DNA of 64,000 nt from Streptomyces fulvoviolaceus (GTDB lineage: Bacteria; Actinomycetota; Actinomycetes; Streptomycetales; Streptomycetaceae). Numbering within the stretch: the stretch's first letter is position 1; the number at the start of each line of letters is the position of its first letter. Of this stretch, positions 1 to 8,593 are shown piece after piece. Both the position numbers and the translations under genes were made by a program. The stretch is taken from positions 124,001-188,000 of the forward strand of contig NZ_JOEY01000013.1 in NCBI RefSeq assembly GCF_000718165.1, given 5' to 3'. Under the pieces are notes generated by a model that worked only from the letters and a program-made list of their open reading frames with translations, made no database searches and was not told where the DNA came from.

Positions 1-1055
1 TCTTCCCGTATCCGATCGTGCAGGCCCCCATGGCGGGCGGCGTCTCCGTCCCGATGCTCGCCGCCGCCGTGTCCGAGGCCGGCGGGCTGGGGTTCCTCGC
101 CGCCGGGTACAAAACGGCCGACGGCCTGTACCAGGAGATCAAGCAGCTGCGGAGCCTGACGAGCCGCCCCTTCGGTGTGAACCTCTTCATGCCGCAGCCC
201 GAGTACGCCGACCCCGCGACCGTGGACGTCTACGCCCACCAGCTCGCCGGCGAGGCCGCCTGGTACGAGACCGAGCTCGGCGACCCGGAGAGCGGCCGCG
301 ACGACGGCTACGAGGCCAAGCTCGCCGTCCTGCTCGACAACCCGGTGCCGGTGGTCTCCTTCCACTTCGGCGTCCCGACCCGGAACGTCCTCGACTCCCT
401 CCGTCGCGCCGGGACCTTCACACTCGTCACCGCGACCTCCGCCGAGGAGGCCCTCGCCGTACAGCGGGCGGGCGCCGACGCGGTGATCGCGCAGGGCGTG
501 GAGGCGGGCGGCCACCAGGGCACGCACCGGGACGTCCCGGAACACGACCGTGCCGGCATCGGACTCCTCTCGCTCATCGCCCAGGTGCGCGAGACGGTGA
601 GCATCCCGATCGTCGCCGCCGGCGGCATCATGCGCGGCGGCCAGATCGCCGCGGTCCTCGGCGCGGGCGCGAGCGCGGCCCAGCTCGGCACCGCGTTCCT
701 CGCCACCCCCGAGTCCGGCGCGAGCACCGTGCACAAGCAGGCGCTGACCAACCCCCTGTTCGTCCGTACGGAGTTGACGCGCGCCTTCTCCGGCCGCCCG
801 GCCCGCGGACTGGTCAACCGCTTCATGCGCGAGCACGGTCCGTACGCGCCCGCCGCCTACCCGGAGATCCACCACCTCACCTCGCCCCTGCGCAAGGCGG
901 CCGCGAAGGCGGGCGACGCGCAGGGCATGGCGCTGTGGGCGGGACAGGGGCACCGGATGGCACGCGAGCTGCCCGCCGGTCAGCTGGTGGAGGTGCTGGC
1001 GGCCGAACTCACCGAGGCCGCGACAGCGTTGTCGGTCAGGGGTGGGTCGCGATGA
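1..1055 (+). CDS. nitronate monooxygenase (2-nitropropane dioxygenase family), 5' end missing
   Basis: FMN-dependent TIM-barrel enzyme that oxidises alkyl nitronates to carbonyl compounds plus nitrite; cytoplasmic. The frame is open from base 3 and reads FPYPIVQAPMAGG before the first GTG at 18, so the true start lies upstream of the window and the GTG at 18 is internal. Visible family marks are the N-terminal QAPMAGG loop, the QGVEAGGHQG segment carrying the usual catalytic histidine, and the phosphate-binding stretch AAGGIMRGGQ followed by GAGASAAQLGTAF. The C-terminus is complete; its TGA overlaps the ATG of the next gene, so the two are probably co-transcribed. The family is certain; the physiological substrate is inferred only from the family. 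Confidence 0.88.
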   Translation, partial: FPYPIVQAPMAGGVSVPMLAAAVSEAGGLGFLAAGYKTADGLYQEIKQLRSLTSRPFGVNLFMPQPEYADPATVDVYAHQLAGEAAWYETELGDPESGRDDGYEAKLAVLLDNPVPVVSFHFGVPTRNVLDSLRRAGTFTLVTATSAEEALAVQRAGADAVIAQGVEAGGHQGTHRDVPEHDRAGIGLLSLIAQVRETVSIPIVAAGGIMRGGQIAAVLGAGASAAQLGTAFLATPESGASTVHKQALTNPLFVRTELTRAFSGRPARGLVNRFMREHGPYAPAAYPEIHHLTSPLRKAAAKAGDAQGMALWAGQGHRMARELPAGQLVEVLAAELTEAATALSVRGGSR

Positions 1056-1801
1056 CGGCCCCGGTGTTCGTCGTCGAGCACCTCGACGCGGGCGGCGGGG
1101 GACAGTATGTCCTCGACGGTCCCGAGGGGCGGCACGCGGTCTCCGTGAAGCGGCTCCAGCCCGGGGAGGAGGTCGTCCTCACCGACGGCGCCGGGCGCTA
1201 CGCGGTGTGCGACGTGGTCGCCGCCGAGGGCAAGGACCGCCTGATCGTCCACCTGACCTCGGTGTCCGAGGAGGCGGAGCCCTCGCCCCGTATCACCGTC
1301 GTCCAGGCCCTCCCCAAGGGCGACCGGGGCGAGTTGGCCGTGGAAACCATGACCGAGGTCGGCGTCGACGCGATCGTGCCGTGGCAGGCCGCCCGGTGCA
1401 TCACCCAGTGGAAGGGCGACCGGGGTCTGAAGGCGCTCGGCAAGTGGCGGGCGACCGCACGCGAGGCGGGCAAGCAGTCCCGCCGGGTCCGCTTTCCGGA
1501 GGTCGCGGACGCGGCAACCACCAAGCAGGTTGCGGCACTTCTCGCCAAAGCCGACTTCGCCGCCGTACTGCACTCCGACTTCGAGCACGGCAGCGAAGCC
1601 CTCGCCACCGCCGAACTCCCCGCCGAGGGTGAGATCGTGCTGGTCGTCGGCCCCGAAGGGGGCGTTTCCAAGGACGAGTTGGCGCTCTTCGAGGAGGCGG
1701 GTGCGAAGGCCTTCGTGCTGGGGCCTACGGTTTTGCGTACGTCGACCGCCGGCACCGCGGCCACCGCCCTGCTCCTCGGCCGCACGGGACGCTGGGCCTG
1801 A
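1052..1801 (+). CDS. rsmE: 16S rRNA (uracil(1498)-N3)-methyltransferase RsmE
   Basis: SPOUT-fold enzyme that methylates N3 of U1498 in 16S rRNA, using S-adenosylmethionine. The protein has 249 residues, normal for the family. An N-terminal PUA-like domain (about 1-75) precedes the trefoil-knot domain, which shows the SAM-site signatures VVGPEGG (about residue 195) and LGPTVLRTSTAGTAA near the C-terminus. I chose the ATG at 1052 because it forms an ATGA overlap with the preceding stop and the product matches family length; an in-frame start at 935 would run inside the upstream gene. In many bacteria rsmE follows dnaJ/hrcA; here it follows a nitronate monooxygenase. Confidence 0.93.
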   Translation: MTAPVFVVEHLDAGGGGQYVLDGPEGRHAVSVKRLQPGEEVVLTDGAGRYAVCDVVAAEGKDRLIVHLTSVSEEAEPSPRITVVQALPKGDRGELAVETMTEVGVDAIVPWQAARCITQWKGDRGLKALGKWRATAREAGKQSRRVRFPEVADAATTKQVAALLAKADFAAVLHSDFEHGSEALATAELPAEGEIVLVVGPEGGVSKDELALFEEAGAKAFVLGPTVLRTSTAGTAATALLLGRTGRWA

Positions 1802-1830
1802 CAGACAGCCCGACCGACAGGGAGAACACG

Positions 1831-2223
1831 GTGGAACTCGCCCAAGTAAGGCTCCTCGTCACCGACTTCGCCACGTGTTACCGCTTCTACGCCGAAGTCC
1901 TGGGCCTGAAGCCCCAGTCGGGGGCGACGGAGGGCCCGTACGAGAAGTTCAGCCCCACCACCGGCTCGGCGGGCATCGCCCTCCAGGACCGCGCGATGAT
2001 GGCCGAGATGCTGGGCGAACTCGGTGACGCGGCCACCGGCCACCGCTCCCTGGTGGTCCTGCGCGTGGACGACCTGGACACCTATTGCGAGCAGGTCGCC
2101 GCCCGTGGCGCCACCTTCCTGCACGACCCCACCCCCATGACCGACCGCATGCGCGTCGCCCATCTCAAGGACCCGGAGGGGAACCTGGTGGAACTCCAGG
2201 AGTGGCTCCTGTTGCGGGGCTGA
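1831..2223 (+). CDS. VOC family (glyoxalase/bleomycin-resistance-like) protein
   Basis: Small 130-residue protein with one pair of beta-alpha-beta-beta-beta modules of the vicinal oxygen chelate fold. The start reads VELAQVRLLVTDFATCYRFY and the end GNLVELQEW, the usual terminal metal-ligand region. GTG at 1831 follows an AGGGAGA ribosome-binding site by about 8 nt. The gene lies 29 bp after rsmE in the same direction, so it is probably in the same transcript. VOC proteins include dioxygenases, lyases and antibiotic-binding proteins; the sequence does not tell which applies, so substrate and role are unknown. Confidence 0.8.
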   Translation: MELAQVRLLVTDFATCYRFYAEVLGLKPQSGATEGPYEKFSPTTGSAGIALQDRAMMAEMLGELGDAATGHRSLVVLRVDDLDTYCEQVAARGATFLHDPTPMTDRMRVAHLKDPEGNLVELQEWLLLRG

Positions 2224-2311
2224 CACCGAGAGCGCGCGGGCGGCACCGACGGCGCGCGGGTGGCCGTATGCGCCCTTCCACACGCGGCGGGTCAGTGGCA
2301 GGCTGCCCTCC

Positions 2312-2842
2312 ATGGGGGCGTTGAGGCGGATCTGGCGTCGGCCGCGAGGGCCGCGAGTGGCGGCCGTGGCGGTGTTCGCCGTCGTGGCCGTGGGCGGGGT
2401 GGCCGCCTGTGATCCGAACGGTGCGGTCAGTTCCGCGACCGTGGCCTACACGACCGATCAGGTCGCCACCAAGGAACTGGAGCGGCAGAACGCCGACGTG
2501 CGGTGGCTGACCTGTACGGCCTCCTACGACGACGGCGGGTCCACGCCGACGTCCAGTGCGAACACCGTCGCCACCGTCGACTGCAACGGGGAGACGGACG
2601 ACGGGCAGGACATCAAGGTCAAGGGCAAGATCACCCGGACCGTCAGCGGCGCCTGCGTGCGCGGGGACCTGACCGCCACGATCGGCGGCAAGCAGTGGTT
2701 CCACGTGGAGGGGCTGGGGAACTGCGACGCCACCACGCCGCCCGTCAACAACCCCGAGCCGAACGGGGACACCGTCACCGTGACCGTCACGAAGACCATC
2801 TGGTGCCAGGGCGACCCCCAGTGCTGGCCCGACGGCAAGTGA
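2312..2842 (+). CDS. putative lipoprotein of unknown function
   Basis: A 176-residue exported protein. The N-terminus is Arg-rich (RRIWRRPRGPR), then a hydrophobic stretch (about 16-31) ends at the lipobox-like VAAC, so Cys33 would be the lipidated residue. The mature part has several further cysteines, including a CxxxxxC near the C-terminus, and a threonine/valine-rich beta-like pattern before the end. I recognise no enzymatic motif. ATG at 2312 fits the signal peptide. Similar small lipoproteins are common in Streptomyces. It is followed by a 62-bp gap and the tricorn gene. Confidence 0.65.
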   Translation: MGALRRIWRRPRGPRVAAVAVFAVVAVGGVAACDPNGAVSSATVAYTTDQVATKELERQNADVRWLTCTASYDDGGSTPTSSANTVATVDCNGETDDGQDIKVKGKITRTVSGACVRGDLTATIGGKQWFHVEGLGNCDATTPPVNNPEPNGDTVTVTVTKTIWCQGDPQCWPDGK

Positions 2843-2904
2843 CCTGCCGGGGCAAGTGATCCAAACCTCTGTGCGTGGGCGCCGCCCGTGCATAGGGTGA
2901 TCGG

Positions 2905-5900
2905 GTGACACAGCCTGCGACGTCTGCATATCTCCGGTTTCCGCATCTGCAGGGCGAGTTGGTCGCCTTCACCGCCGAGGACGACGTGTGGCTCGTCCCG
3001 CTCGACGGCGGGCGCGCCTGGCGGGTGAGCGCCGACAACGTCCCGGTCACCCTGCCCCGCATCTCGCCCGACGGCACGACCGTCGCCTGGACCTCCACCC
3101 GCGACGGCGCCCCCGAGGTGCACATCGCCCCGGTGGACGGAGGCCCGGCCAAGAGGCTGACGCACTGGGGCAGTTCGCGTACCCAGGTACGCGGCTGGAC
3201 CCCGGACGGACAGGTCCTCGCGATCAGCACCCACGGCCAGGCGAGCCTCCGCCGCAGCTGGGCGCACTCCGTCCCGCTCGACGGCGGACCGTCGACCGTC
3301 CTGCCGCACGGGCCCGTCGGCCATGTCGCCTACGGAGACCCGGGGACCGTCCTGCTCTCCGCTCCCATGGGACGCGAGGCCGCCTGGTGGAAGCGCTACC
3401 GGGGCGGTACGGCGGGCAAGTTGTGGATCGACCGAGAAGGCGACGGGGAGTTCGTACGGCTGCACGCGGACCTGGACGGGAACATCGAGTACCCGGTGTG
3501 GACGGGAGAGCGCATCGCCTTCCTGTCCGACCACGAGGGCGTCGGCGCCCTCTACTCCTCCCTCAGCGACGGCTCCGACCTCCGCCGGCACACCCCCCTC
3601 GACGGCTACTACGCCCGGCACGCCTCCGGAGACGGCACCCGTGTCGTCTACACCTCCGCCGGTGAACTCTGGGTCCTCGACGACCTCGACGGCGCCGAAC
3701 CGCGCCGCCTCGACATCCGGCTCGGCGGCCAGCGCACCGACCGCCAGCCGTTCGCCGTGAACGCCACCCGCTGGTTCGGGTCCGCCGCCCCCGACCACAC
3801 CGCGCGCGGCAGCGCGGTCGCCGTGCGCGGTGCGATCCACTGGGTCACCCACCGTTCGGGACCGGCCCGCGCGCTCGCCGTCGAGCCCGGTGTACGGGCC
3901 CGGCTGCCGCGCACCTTCCGCGCCGAGGGCGAGGAGTGGGTGGTGTGGGTGACGGACGCGGAGGGCGACGACGCCCTGGAGTTCGCGCCCGCCACCGGCC
4001 TCGCACCGGGCGCCACCCCCCGCCGCCTCGCCGCCGGACAGCTCGGCCGCGTCCTGGGCCTCGCCATGGCCCCCGACGGCAGCCGGGCCGCGGTCGCCGC
4101 GCACGACGGCCGCGTCCTGCTCGTCGAGCGGGAGACCGGCGAGGTGCGCGAGGTCGACCGCAGCGAGGACGGGGACGTCTCCGGGCTGACCTTCTCGCCC
4201 GACTCGGCCTGGCTCGCCTGGTCGCACCCCGGCCCGGGCCCGCTGGCCCAGCTCCGGCTCGCCAACACCACCGACCTCTCGGTCACCGAGGCGACCCCGC
4301 TCCGCTTCCAGGACTACGCCCCGGCCTTCACCCTCGACGGCAAGCACCTGGCCTTCCTCTCCAACCGTTCCTTCGACCCGGTCTACGACGAGCACGTCTT
4401 CGACCTCGCCTTCGTGGTCGGCGACCGCCCGCACCTGATCACCCTGGCCGCGACCACCCCGTCCCCCTTCGGCCCGCAGCGGCACGGCCGCCCCTTCGAG
4501 GCCCCCGACAAGGACGAGACGCCCGACAGCGAGGGCACCCCGGCCACCCGGATCGACCTCGAAGGCCTCGCCGACCGGATCGTGCCGTTCCCGGTCGAGG
4601 CCGCCCGCTACTCGAACCTGCGGGCCGCGAAGGACGGCGTCCTGTGGCTCAGGCACCCGGTGCAGGGCGTCCTCGGCTCTTCCCGGGCCACCCCGGACGA
4701 CCCCGACCCCAAGACCGAGCTGGAGCGCTACGACCTCGCCCAGCAGCGCCTCGAGCACCTCGCCGCCGACGCCGACCACTTCCGTGTCAGCGGCGACGGC
4801 AAGCGCGTCCTGCTGTGGACCGACGGCCGGCTGAAGGTCGTACCGAGCGACCGGCGCGCCTCCAACGACGACGACAGCGACACCAACGTCACCATCGACC
4901 TCACCCGGGTCCGGCAGACCGTCGACCCGTCGGCCGAGTGGCGCCAGATGTACGAGGAGACCGGCCGCATCATGCGGGACCACTTCTGGCGGCCCGACAT
5001 GAACGGCGTCGACTGGTCCGGCGTACTCGACCGCTACCGGCCGGTGGTCGACCGCGTCGCCACCCACGACGACCTCGTCGACCTCCTCTGGGAGGTCCAG
5101 GGCGAGCTCGGCACCTCGCACGCTTACGTCATGCCGCGCGGCGGACACGGCAGCGGGCCCCGGCAGGGCCTGCTCGGCGCCGACATCTCCCGCCATACGA
5201 ACGACAGTTGGCGCATCGACCGCATCCTGCCGACCGAGACCTCCGACCCCGACGCCCGCTCCCCGCTCGCCGCACCGGGCGTCGCGGTGCGCGCCGGCGA
5301 CGCGATCGTCGCGGTGGGCGGGCACCCGGTCGACCCGGTCACCGGCCCCGGACCGCTCCTCGTCGGTACGGCGGGCAAGGCCATCGAGCTGACCATCTCC
5401 CCGTCCGGCGGCGGCGACCTGCGCCACGCCGTCGTCGTCCCCATCTCCGACGAGGAGCCGCTGCGCTACCACGCCTGGGTCGCCGACCGGCGGGCCTACG
5501 TCCACGAGAAGTCCGGCGGGCGCCTCGGCTACCTCCACGTCCCCGACATGCAGGCCCCCGGCTGGGCCCAGATCCACCGTGACCTGCGCGTCGAGGTGGC
5601 CCGGGAGGGCCTCGTCGTCGACGTCCGCGAGAACCGGGGCGGCCACACCTCCCAGCTGGTCGTCGAGAAGCTGGCGCGGCGGATCGTCGGCTGGGCGCTG
5701 CCGCGCGGGATGCGGGCGTACAGCTATCCGCGGGACGCTCCGCGGGGGCCCGTGGTCGCCGTCGCGAACGAGTTCTCGGGTTCGGACGGGGACATCGTCA
5801 ACGCGGCGATCAAGGCGTTGGGGATCGGCCCGGTGGTGGGTACGCGGACGTGGGGTGGGGTGATCGGGATCGACAGTCGGTACCGGTTGGTCGACGGCAC

Positions 5901-6111
5901 GCTGATTACGCAGCCCAAGTACGCGTTCTGGCTCGAGGGTTACGAGTGGGGCGTGGAGAACCACGGGGTGGACCCGGACGTGGAGGTGGTGCAGCGGCCG
6001 CAGGATTACGCGGCGGGGAAGGACGTACAGCTGGACGAGGCGGTGCGGATAGCGCTGGAGGCGCTGGAGACCAGCCCGGCGAAAACACCGCCGACTCTGC
6101 CCACCTCGTAG
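2905..6111 (+). CDS. tri: tricorn protease homologue (S41 family)
   Basis: Large cytoplasmic peptidase that trims peptides released by the proteasome or other ATP-dependent proteases. At 1068 residues it is close to archaeal tricorn. Order: an N-terminal six-bladed propeller (about 1-290) and a second propeller (about 300-640) with PD40-like repeats such as RISPDGTTVAW and TFSPDSAWLAW, a helical C1 region, a PDZ domain (about 750-850), and the C2 serine-protease domain. Catalytic candidates are Ser738-His739 (GELGTSHAY), Ser960 in SGSDGD and Glu1018, matching Ser745/His746/Ser965/Glu1023 of the Thermoplasma enzyme. GTG at 2905 gives the family start. The TAG stop is followed immediately by a dispersed GGGGCGCGGGGCTG repeat. 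Confidence 0.93.
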   Translation: MTQPATSAYLRFPHLQGELVAFTAEDDVWLVPLDGGRAWRVSADNVPVTLPRISPDGTTVAWTSTRDGAPEVHIAPVDGGPAKRLTHWGSSRTQVRGWTPDGQVLAISTHGQASLRRSWAHSVPLDGGPSTVLPHGPVGHVAYGDPGTVLLSAPMGREAAWWKRYRGGTAGKLWIDREGDGEFVRLHADLDGNIEYPVWTGERIAFLSDHEGVGALYSSLSDGSDLRRHTPLDGYYARHASGDGTRVVYTSAGELWVLDDLDGAEPRRLDIRLGGQRTDRQPFAVNATRWFGSAAPDHTARGSAVAVRGAIHWVTHRSGPARALAVEPGVRARLPRTFRAEGEEWVVWVTDAEGDDALEFAPATGLAPGATPRRLAAGQLGRVLGLAMAPDGSRAAVAAHDGRVLLVERETGEVREVDRSEDGDVSGLTFSPDSAWLAWSHPGPGPLAQLRLANTTDLSVTEATPLRFQDYAPAFTLDGKHLAFLSNRSFDPVYDEHVFDLAFVVGDRPHLITLAATTPSPFGPQRHGRPFEAPDKDETPDSEGTPATRIDLEGLADRIVPFPVEAARYSNLRAAKDGVLWLRHPVQGVLGSSRATPDDPDPKTELERYDLAQQRLEHLAADADHFRVSGDGKRVLLWTDGRLKVVPSDRRASNDDDSDTNVTIDLTRVRQTVDPSAEWRQMYEETGRIMRDHFWRPDMNGVDWSGVLDRYRPVVDRVATHDDLVDLLWEVQGELGTSHAYVMPRGGHGSGPRQGLLGADISRHTNDSWRIDRILPTETSDPDARSPLAAPGVAVRAGDAIVAVGGHPVDPVTGPGPLLVGTAGKAIELTISPSGGGDLRHAVVVPISDEEPLRYHAWVADRRAYVHEKSGGRLGYLHVPDMQAPGWAQIHRDLRVEVAREGLVVDVRENRGGHTSQLVVEKLARRIVGWALPRGMRAYSYPRDAPRGPVVAVANEFSGSDGDIVNAAIKALGIGPVVGTRTWGGVIGIDSRYRLVDGTLITQPKYAFWLEGYEWGVENHGVDPDVEVVQRPQDYAAGKDVQLDEAVRIALEALETSPAKTPPTLPTS

Positions 6112-6165
6112 GGGCGCGGGGCTGTATCGATCTGCGGCTCCGCCGCGTGGGCGTGACCAGCCACA
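6109..6165. repeat. dispersed 3'-end repeat, family 1, copy 1
   Basis: Starts at the last bases of the tricorn stop codon with TAGGGGCGCGGGGCTG, then continues through a CGGCTCCGCCGCG segment. The same sequence occurs in reverse at 8528-8593 and in variants at 31603-31634, 33822-33870 and 40277-40320. REP-like, probably acting as a 3' hairpin. Confidence 0.75.
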
Positions 6166-6222
6166 AGGCACCTGCAGCCCGCGACGATACGATGCCCCCA
6201 CACCCAACCCGGAGGGAACCAC

Positions 6223-6576
6223 ATGCCAGGGGAACCGCAGGACGACTGCCTGTTCTGCAAGATCGTCGCGGGCCAGATCCCGGCAACGATCGTGCGGGAG
6301 ACAGAGACGACCATCGCGTTCCGGGACATCAATCCCCAGGCGCCCACCCACGTCCTGGTGATCCCCAAGGTGCACTACCGGGACGCCGCCTCGCTGGCCG
6401 CCGCCGAACCCGTGATCACCGCGGACGTCCTCCGCGAGGCACAGGCGGTCGCGGACGAGGACAAGCTCGAAAGCTACCGCATCGTCTTCAACACAGGCGC
6501 CGGCGCAGGCCAGACCGTCTGGCACGCCCACGCCCATGTGCTCGGCGGCCGCGGCCTCCAGTGGCCCCCCGGGTAA
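6223..6576 (+). CDS. HIT family protein (HINT-like nucleotide hydrolase)
   Basis: A 117-residue histidine-triad protein, probably hydrolysing AMP-linked or other nucleoside phosphoramidates. The triad is clear: QTVWHAHAHVLGG puts histidines at 101, 103 and 105. The N-terminal CLFCKIVAG with Cys9 and Cys12 is typical of HINT proteins, some of which bind zinc there. ATG at 6223 is preceded by CCCGGAGGGAACC, a strong ribosome-binding site. RNase Z begins only 6 bases after the stop, so the two are probably co-translated. Confidence 0.93.
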   Translation: MPGEPQDDCLFCKIVAGQIPATIVRETETTIAFRDINPQAPTHVLVIPKVHYRDAASLAAAEPVITADVLREAQAVADEDKLESYRIVFNTGAGAGQTVWHAHAHVLGGRGLQWPPG

Positions 6577-6582
6577 CTCGCC

Positions 6583-7488
6583 GTGTCCGTACGTGAATTG
6601 GTGGTCCTCGGCACCGCCAGCCAGGTCCCGACCCGGCACCGCAACCACAACGGCTACCTGCTGCGCTGGGACGGCGAGGGCATCCTCTTCGACCCCGGCG
6701 AGGGCACGCAGCGCCAGATGCTGCGCGCCGGAGTCGCCGCGCACGACCTCAACCGGATCTGCGTCACGCACTTCCACGGCGACCACTCGCTCGGCCTCGC
6801 CGGAGTCATTCAGCGCATCAACCTCGACCGGGTCCCGCACGAGATCACCGCCCACTACCCGAAGTCGGGGCAGCGCTTCTTCGACCGGCTGCGGTACGCG
6901 ACGGCGTACCGGGAGACGGTCCAGCTCGTCGAGGCGCCGGTCGCTTCCGACGGCGACCTCGCGGTGACCCCGTCGTACACGCTGGAAGCCCGGCGGCTCT
7001 CCCACCCCGTCGAGTCCTACGGCTACCGCCTCACCGAACCCGACGGCCGCCGTATGCTGCCCGACCGCCTCGCCGCGCACGGCATCAAGGGCCCGGATGT
7101 CGGCCGTATCCAACGCGAGGGCTCTCTCGGCGACGTCTCCCTCGACGACGTCAGCGAGGTGCGCCGCGGGCAGCGGTTCGCGTTCGTCATGGACACCCGG
7201 CTGTGCGACGGCGTGAACGCCCTGGCGGAGGGCTGCGACATGCTCGTCATCGAGTCGACGTTCCTCGATGAGGACGAGCAACTCGCGGTCGACCACGGCC
7301 ATTTGACGGCTGGTCAGGCTGCCCGTGCCGCGCGGGACGCCGGCGTACGGCACCTCGTGCTCACCCACTTCAGCCAGCGCTACTCCGAGCCGGACGAGTT
7401 CGAGCGGCAGGCGCGGGCGGCGGGGTACGAGGGGGAGCTGACCGTCGCCCATGACCTCCTGCGGGTGCCGGTTCCGAAACGGCGATAA
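6583..7488 (+). CDS. rnz: ribonuclease Z
   Basis: Metallo-beta-lactamase-fold endonuclease that removes 3' trailers from tRNA precursors. It has 301 residues, the short bacterial form. The zinc signature is [11 protein letters not shown] (His63, His65, Asp67, His68), with further ligands in VMDTRLCD and in the C-terminal [20 protein letters not shown] region. The GTG start at 6583 follows the HIT gene by 6 bases. The family assignment is secure; whether every tRNA in this organism needs it cannot be read here. Confidence 0.94.
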   Translation: MSVRELVVLGTASQVPTRHRNHNGYLLRWDGEGILFDPGEGTQRQMLRAGVAAHDLNRICVTHFHGDHSLGLAGVIQRINLDRVPHEITAHYPKSGQRFFDRLRYATAYRETVQLVEAPVASDGDLAVTPSYTLEARRLSHPVESYGYRLTEPDGRRMLPDRLAAHGIKGPDVGRIQREGSLGDVSLDDVSEVRRGQRFAFVMDTRLCDGVNALAEGCDMLVIESTFLDEDEQLAVDHGHLTAGQAARAARDAGVRHLVLTHFSQRYSEPDEFERQARAAGYEGELTVAHDLLRVPVPKRR

Positions 7489-7508
7489 AACACCCGTACG
7501 ATGCTGCG

Positions 7509-8501
7509 ATGCCCCTCCCCAAAGCTGAACTGCACCTCCACATCGAAGGCACCCTGGAGCCGGAGCTCGCCTTCGAGCTCGCCGCCCGCAACGGCGTCGA
7601 GCTGCCGTACGCCGACACCGACGCGCTCCGCAAGGCGTACCAGTTCGAGGACCTCCAGTCCTTCCTGAACCTGTACTACGAGCTCATGGCCGTGCTCCGC
7701 ACCGAGCGGGACTTCGAGGACCTCGCCAACGCCTATCTCGCCCGCGCCGCCGCGCAGGGCGTGCGGCACGCGGAGATCTTCTTCGACCCGCAGGCCCATA
7801 TCGCCCGGGGCGTCGACATGGGCACGGTGGTGGAAGGGCTGTGGCGGGCGCTCGGCAGCAGCGACGCGAACCACGGCGTCTCCACCCAGCTGATTCTCTG
7901 CTTCCTGCGGGACGAGTCCGCCGAGTCGGCCCTGGAGACGCTGGAGGCCGCGAAGCCGTACCTCGACCGGATCGTCGGCATCGGCCTCGACTCGGCCGAG
8001 GTCGGGCACCCGCCGGTGAAGTTCCGCGAGGTGTACGAGGCCGCCGCCGCGCTCGGTCTGCGGCGCGTGGCGCACGCCGGTGAGGAGGGGCCGCCGGAGT
8101 ACATCACCGAGGCGCTGGACATCCTCGGCGTCGAGCGGATCGACCACGGGCTGCGGTGCATGGAGTCCCCCGAGCTGGTCGAGCGGCTCGTCCGCGACCG
8201 CGTCCCGCTGACCCTGTGCCCGCTCTCCAACGTCCGGCTCCGCACGGTCGACGTCCTCGGCGACCACCCGCTGCCGGCCATGCTCGACGCCGGGCTGCTG
8301 TGCACGGTCAACTCCGACGACCCGGCCTACTTCGGCGGGTACGCGGGCGACAACTTCGACGCGGTGCGCTTGGCGCTGGGCCTGAGCGAGGGTCGGCTGC
8401 GGGAGCTGGCCCGGAATTCCTTCGTCGCGTCCTTCCTGGAGCACGACGAGGAGCGGCGGGCGCGGTATCTCGCCGAGGTGGAGGCGTACGAGTTCTCGTA
8501 G
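7509..8501 (+). CDS. adenosine/adenine deaminase family protein
   Basis: Zinc-dependent amidohydrolase (330 residues) that deaminates a purine. Metal and substrate motifs run in the expected order: LPKAELHLHIEGTLEPEL with His9 and His11, HAGEEG (about residue 183), a DHGLRC segment, and NSDDPAYFGG near residue 273. The N-terminal LHIEGTLEPE form and the NSDDP-[AY]FG loop resemble the adenine deaminase branch (as in Pseudomonas PA0148) as much as true adenosine deaminase, so the substrate could be adenine. ATG at 7509 lies 20 bp after RNase Z. The product would feed purine salvage. Confidence 0.85.
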   Translation: MPLPKAELHLHIEGTLEPELAFELAARNGVELPYADTDALRKAYQFEDLQSFLNLYYELMAVLRTERDFEDLANAYLARAAAQGVRHAEIFFDPQAHIARGVDMGTVVEGLWRALGSSDANHGVSTQLILCFLRDESAESALETLEAAKPYLDRIVGIGLDSAEVGHPPVKFREVYEAAAALGLRRVAHAGEEGPPEYITEALDILGVERIDHGLRCMESPELVERLVRDRVPLTLCPLSNVRLRTVDVLGDHPLPAMLDAGLLCTVNSDDPAYFGGYAGDNFDAVRLALGLSEGRLRELARNSFVASFLEHDEERRARYLAEVEAYEFS

Positions 8502-8527
8502 GTGAGAAATGATGCTGCGGGCCGGTG

Positions 8528-8593
8528 GGGGCTGGTCGCGCCCACGCGGCGGAGCCGCAGATCGATACAGCCCCGCGCCCCTAAAGGGGCGCG
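8528..8593. repeat. dispersed 3'-end repeat, family 1, copy 2 (reverse)
   Basis: Reverse-complement copy of the element at 6109-6165, ending in the hairpin GCGCCCC-taaa-GGGGCGC. It lies between two convergent genes, and the TAG stop of the MFS gene on the minus strand is part of it. Confidence 0.75.

Noticed and set aside
2524..7452. Very long minus-strand open frame opposite the lipoprotein, tricorn, HIT and RNase Z genes
   Set aside because: It is antisense to well-recognised genes; its Val/Gly/Asp/Arg-rich translation is the usual shadow of GC-rich codons.
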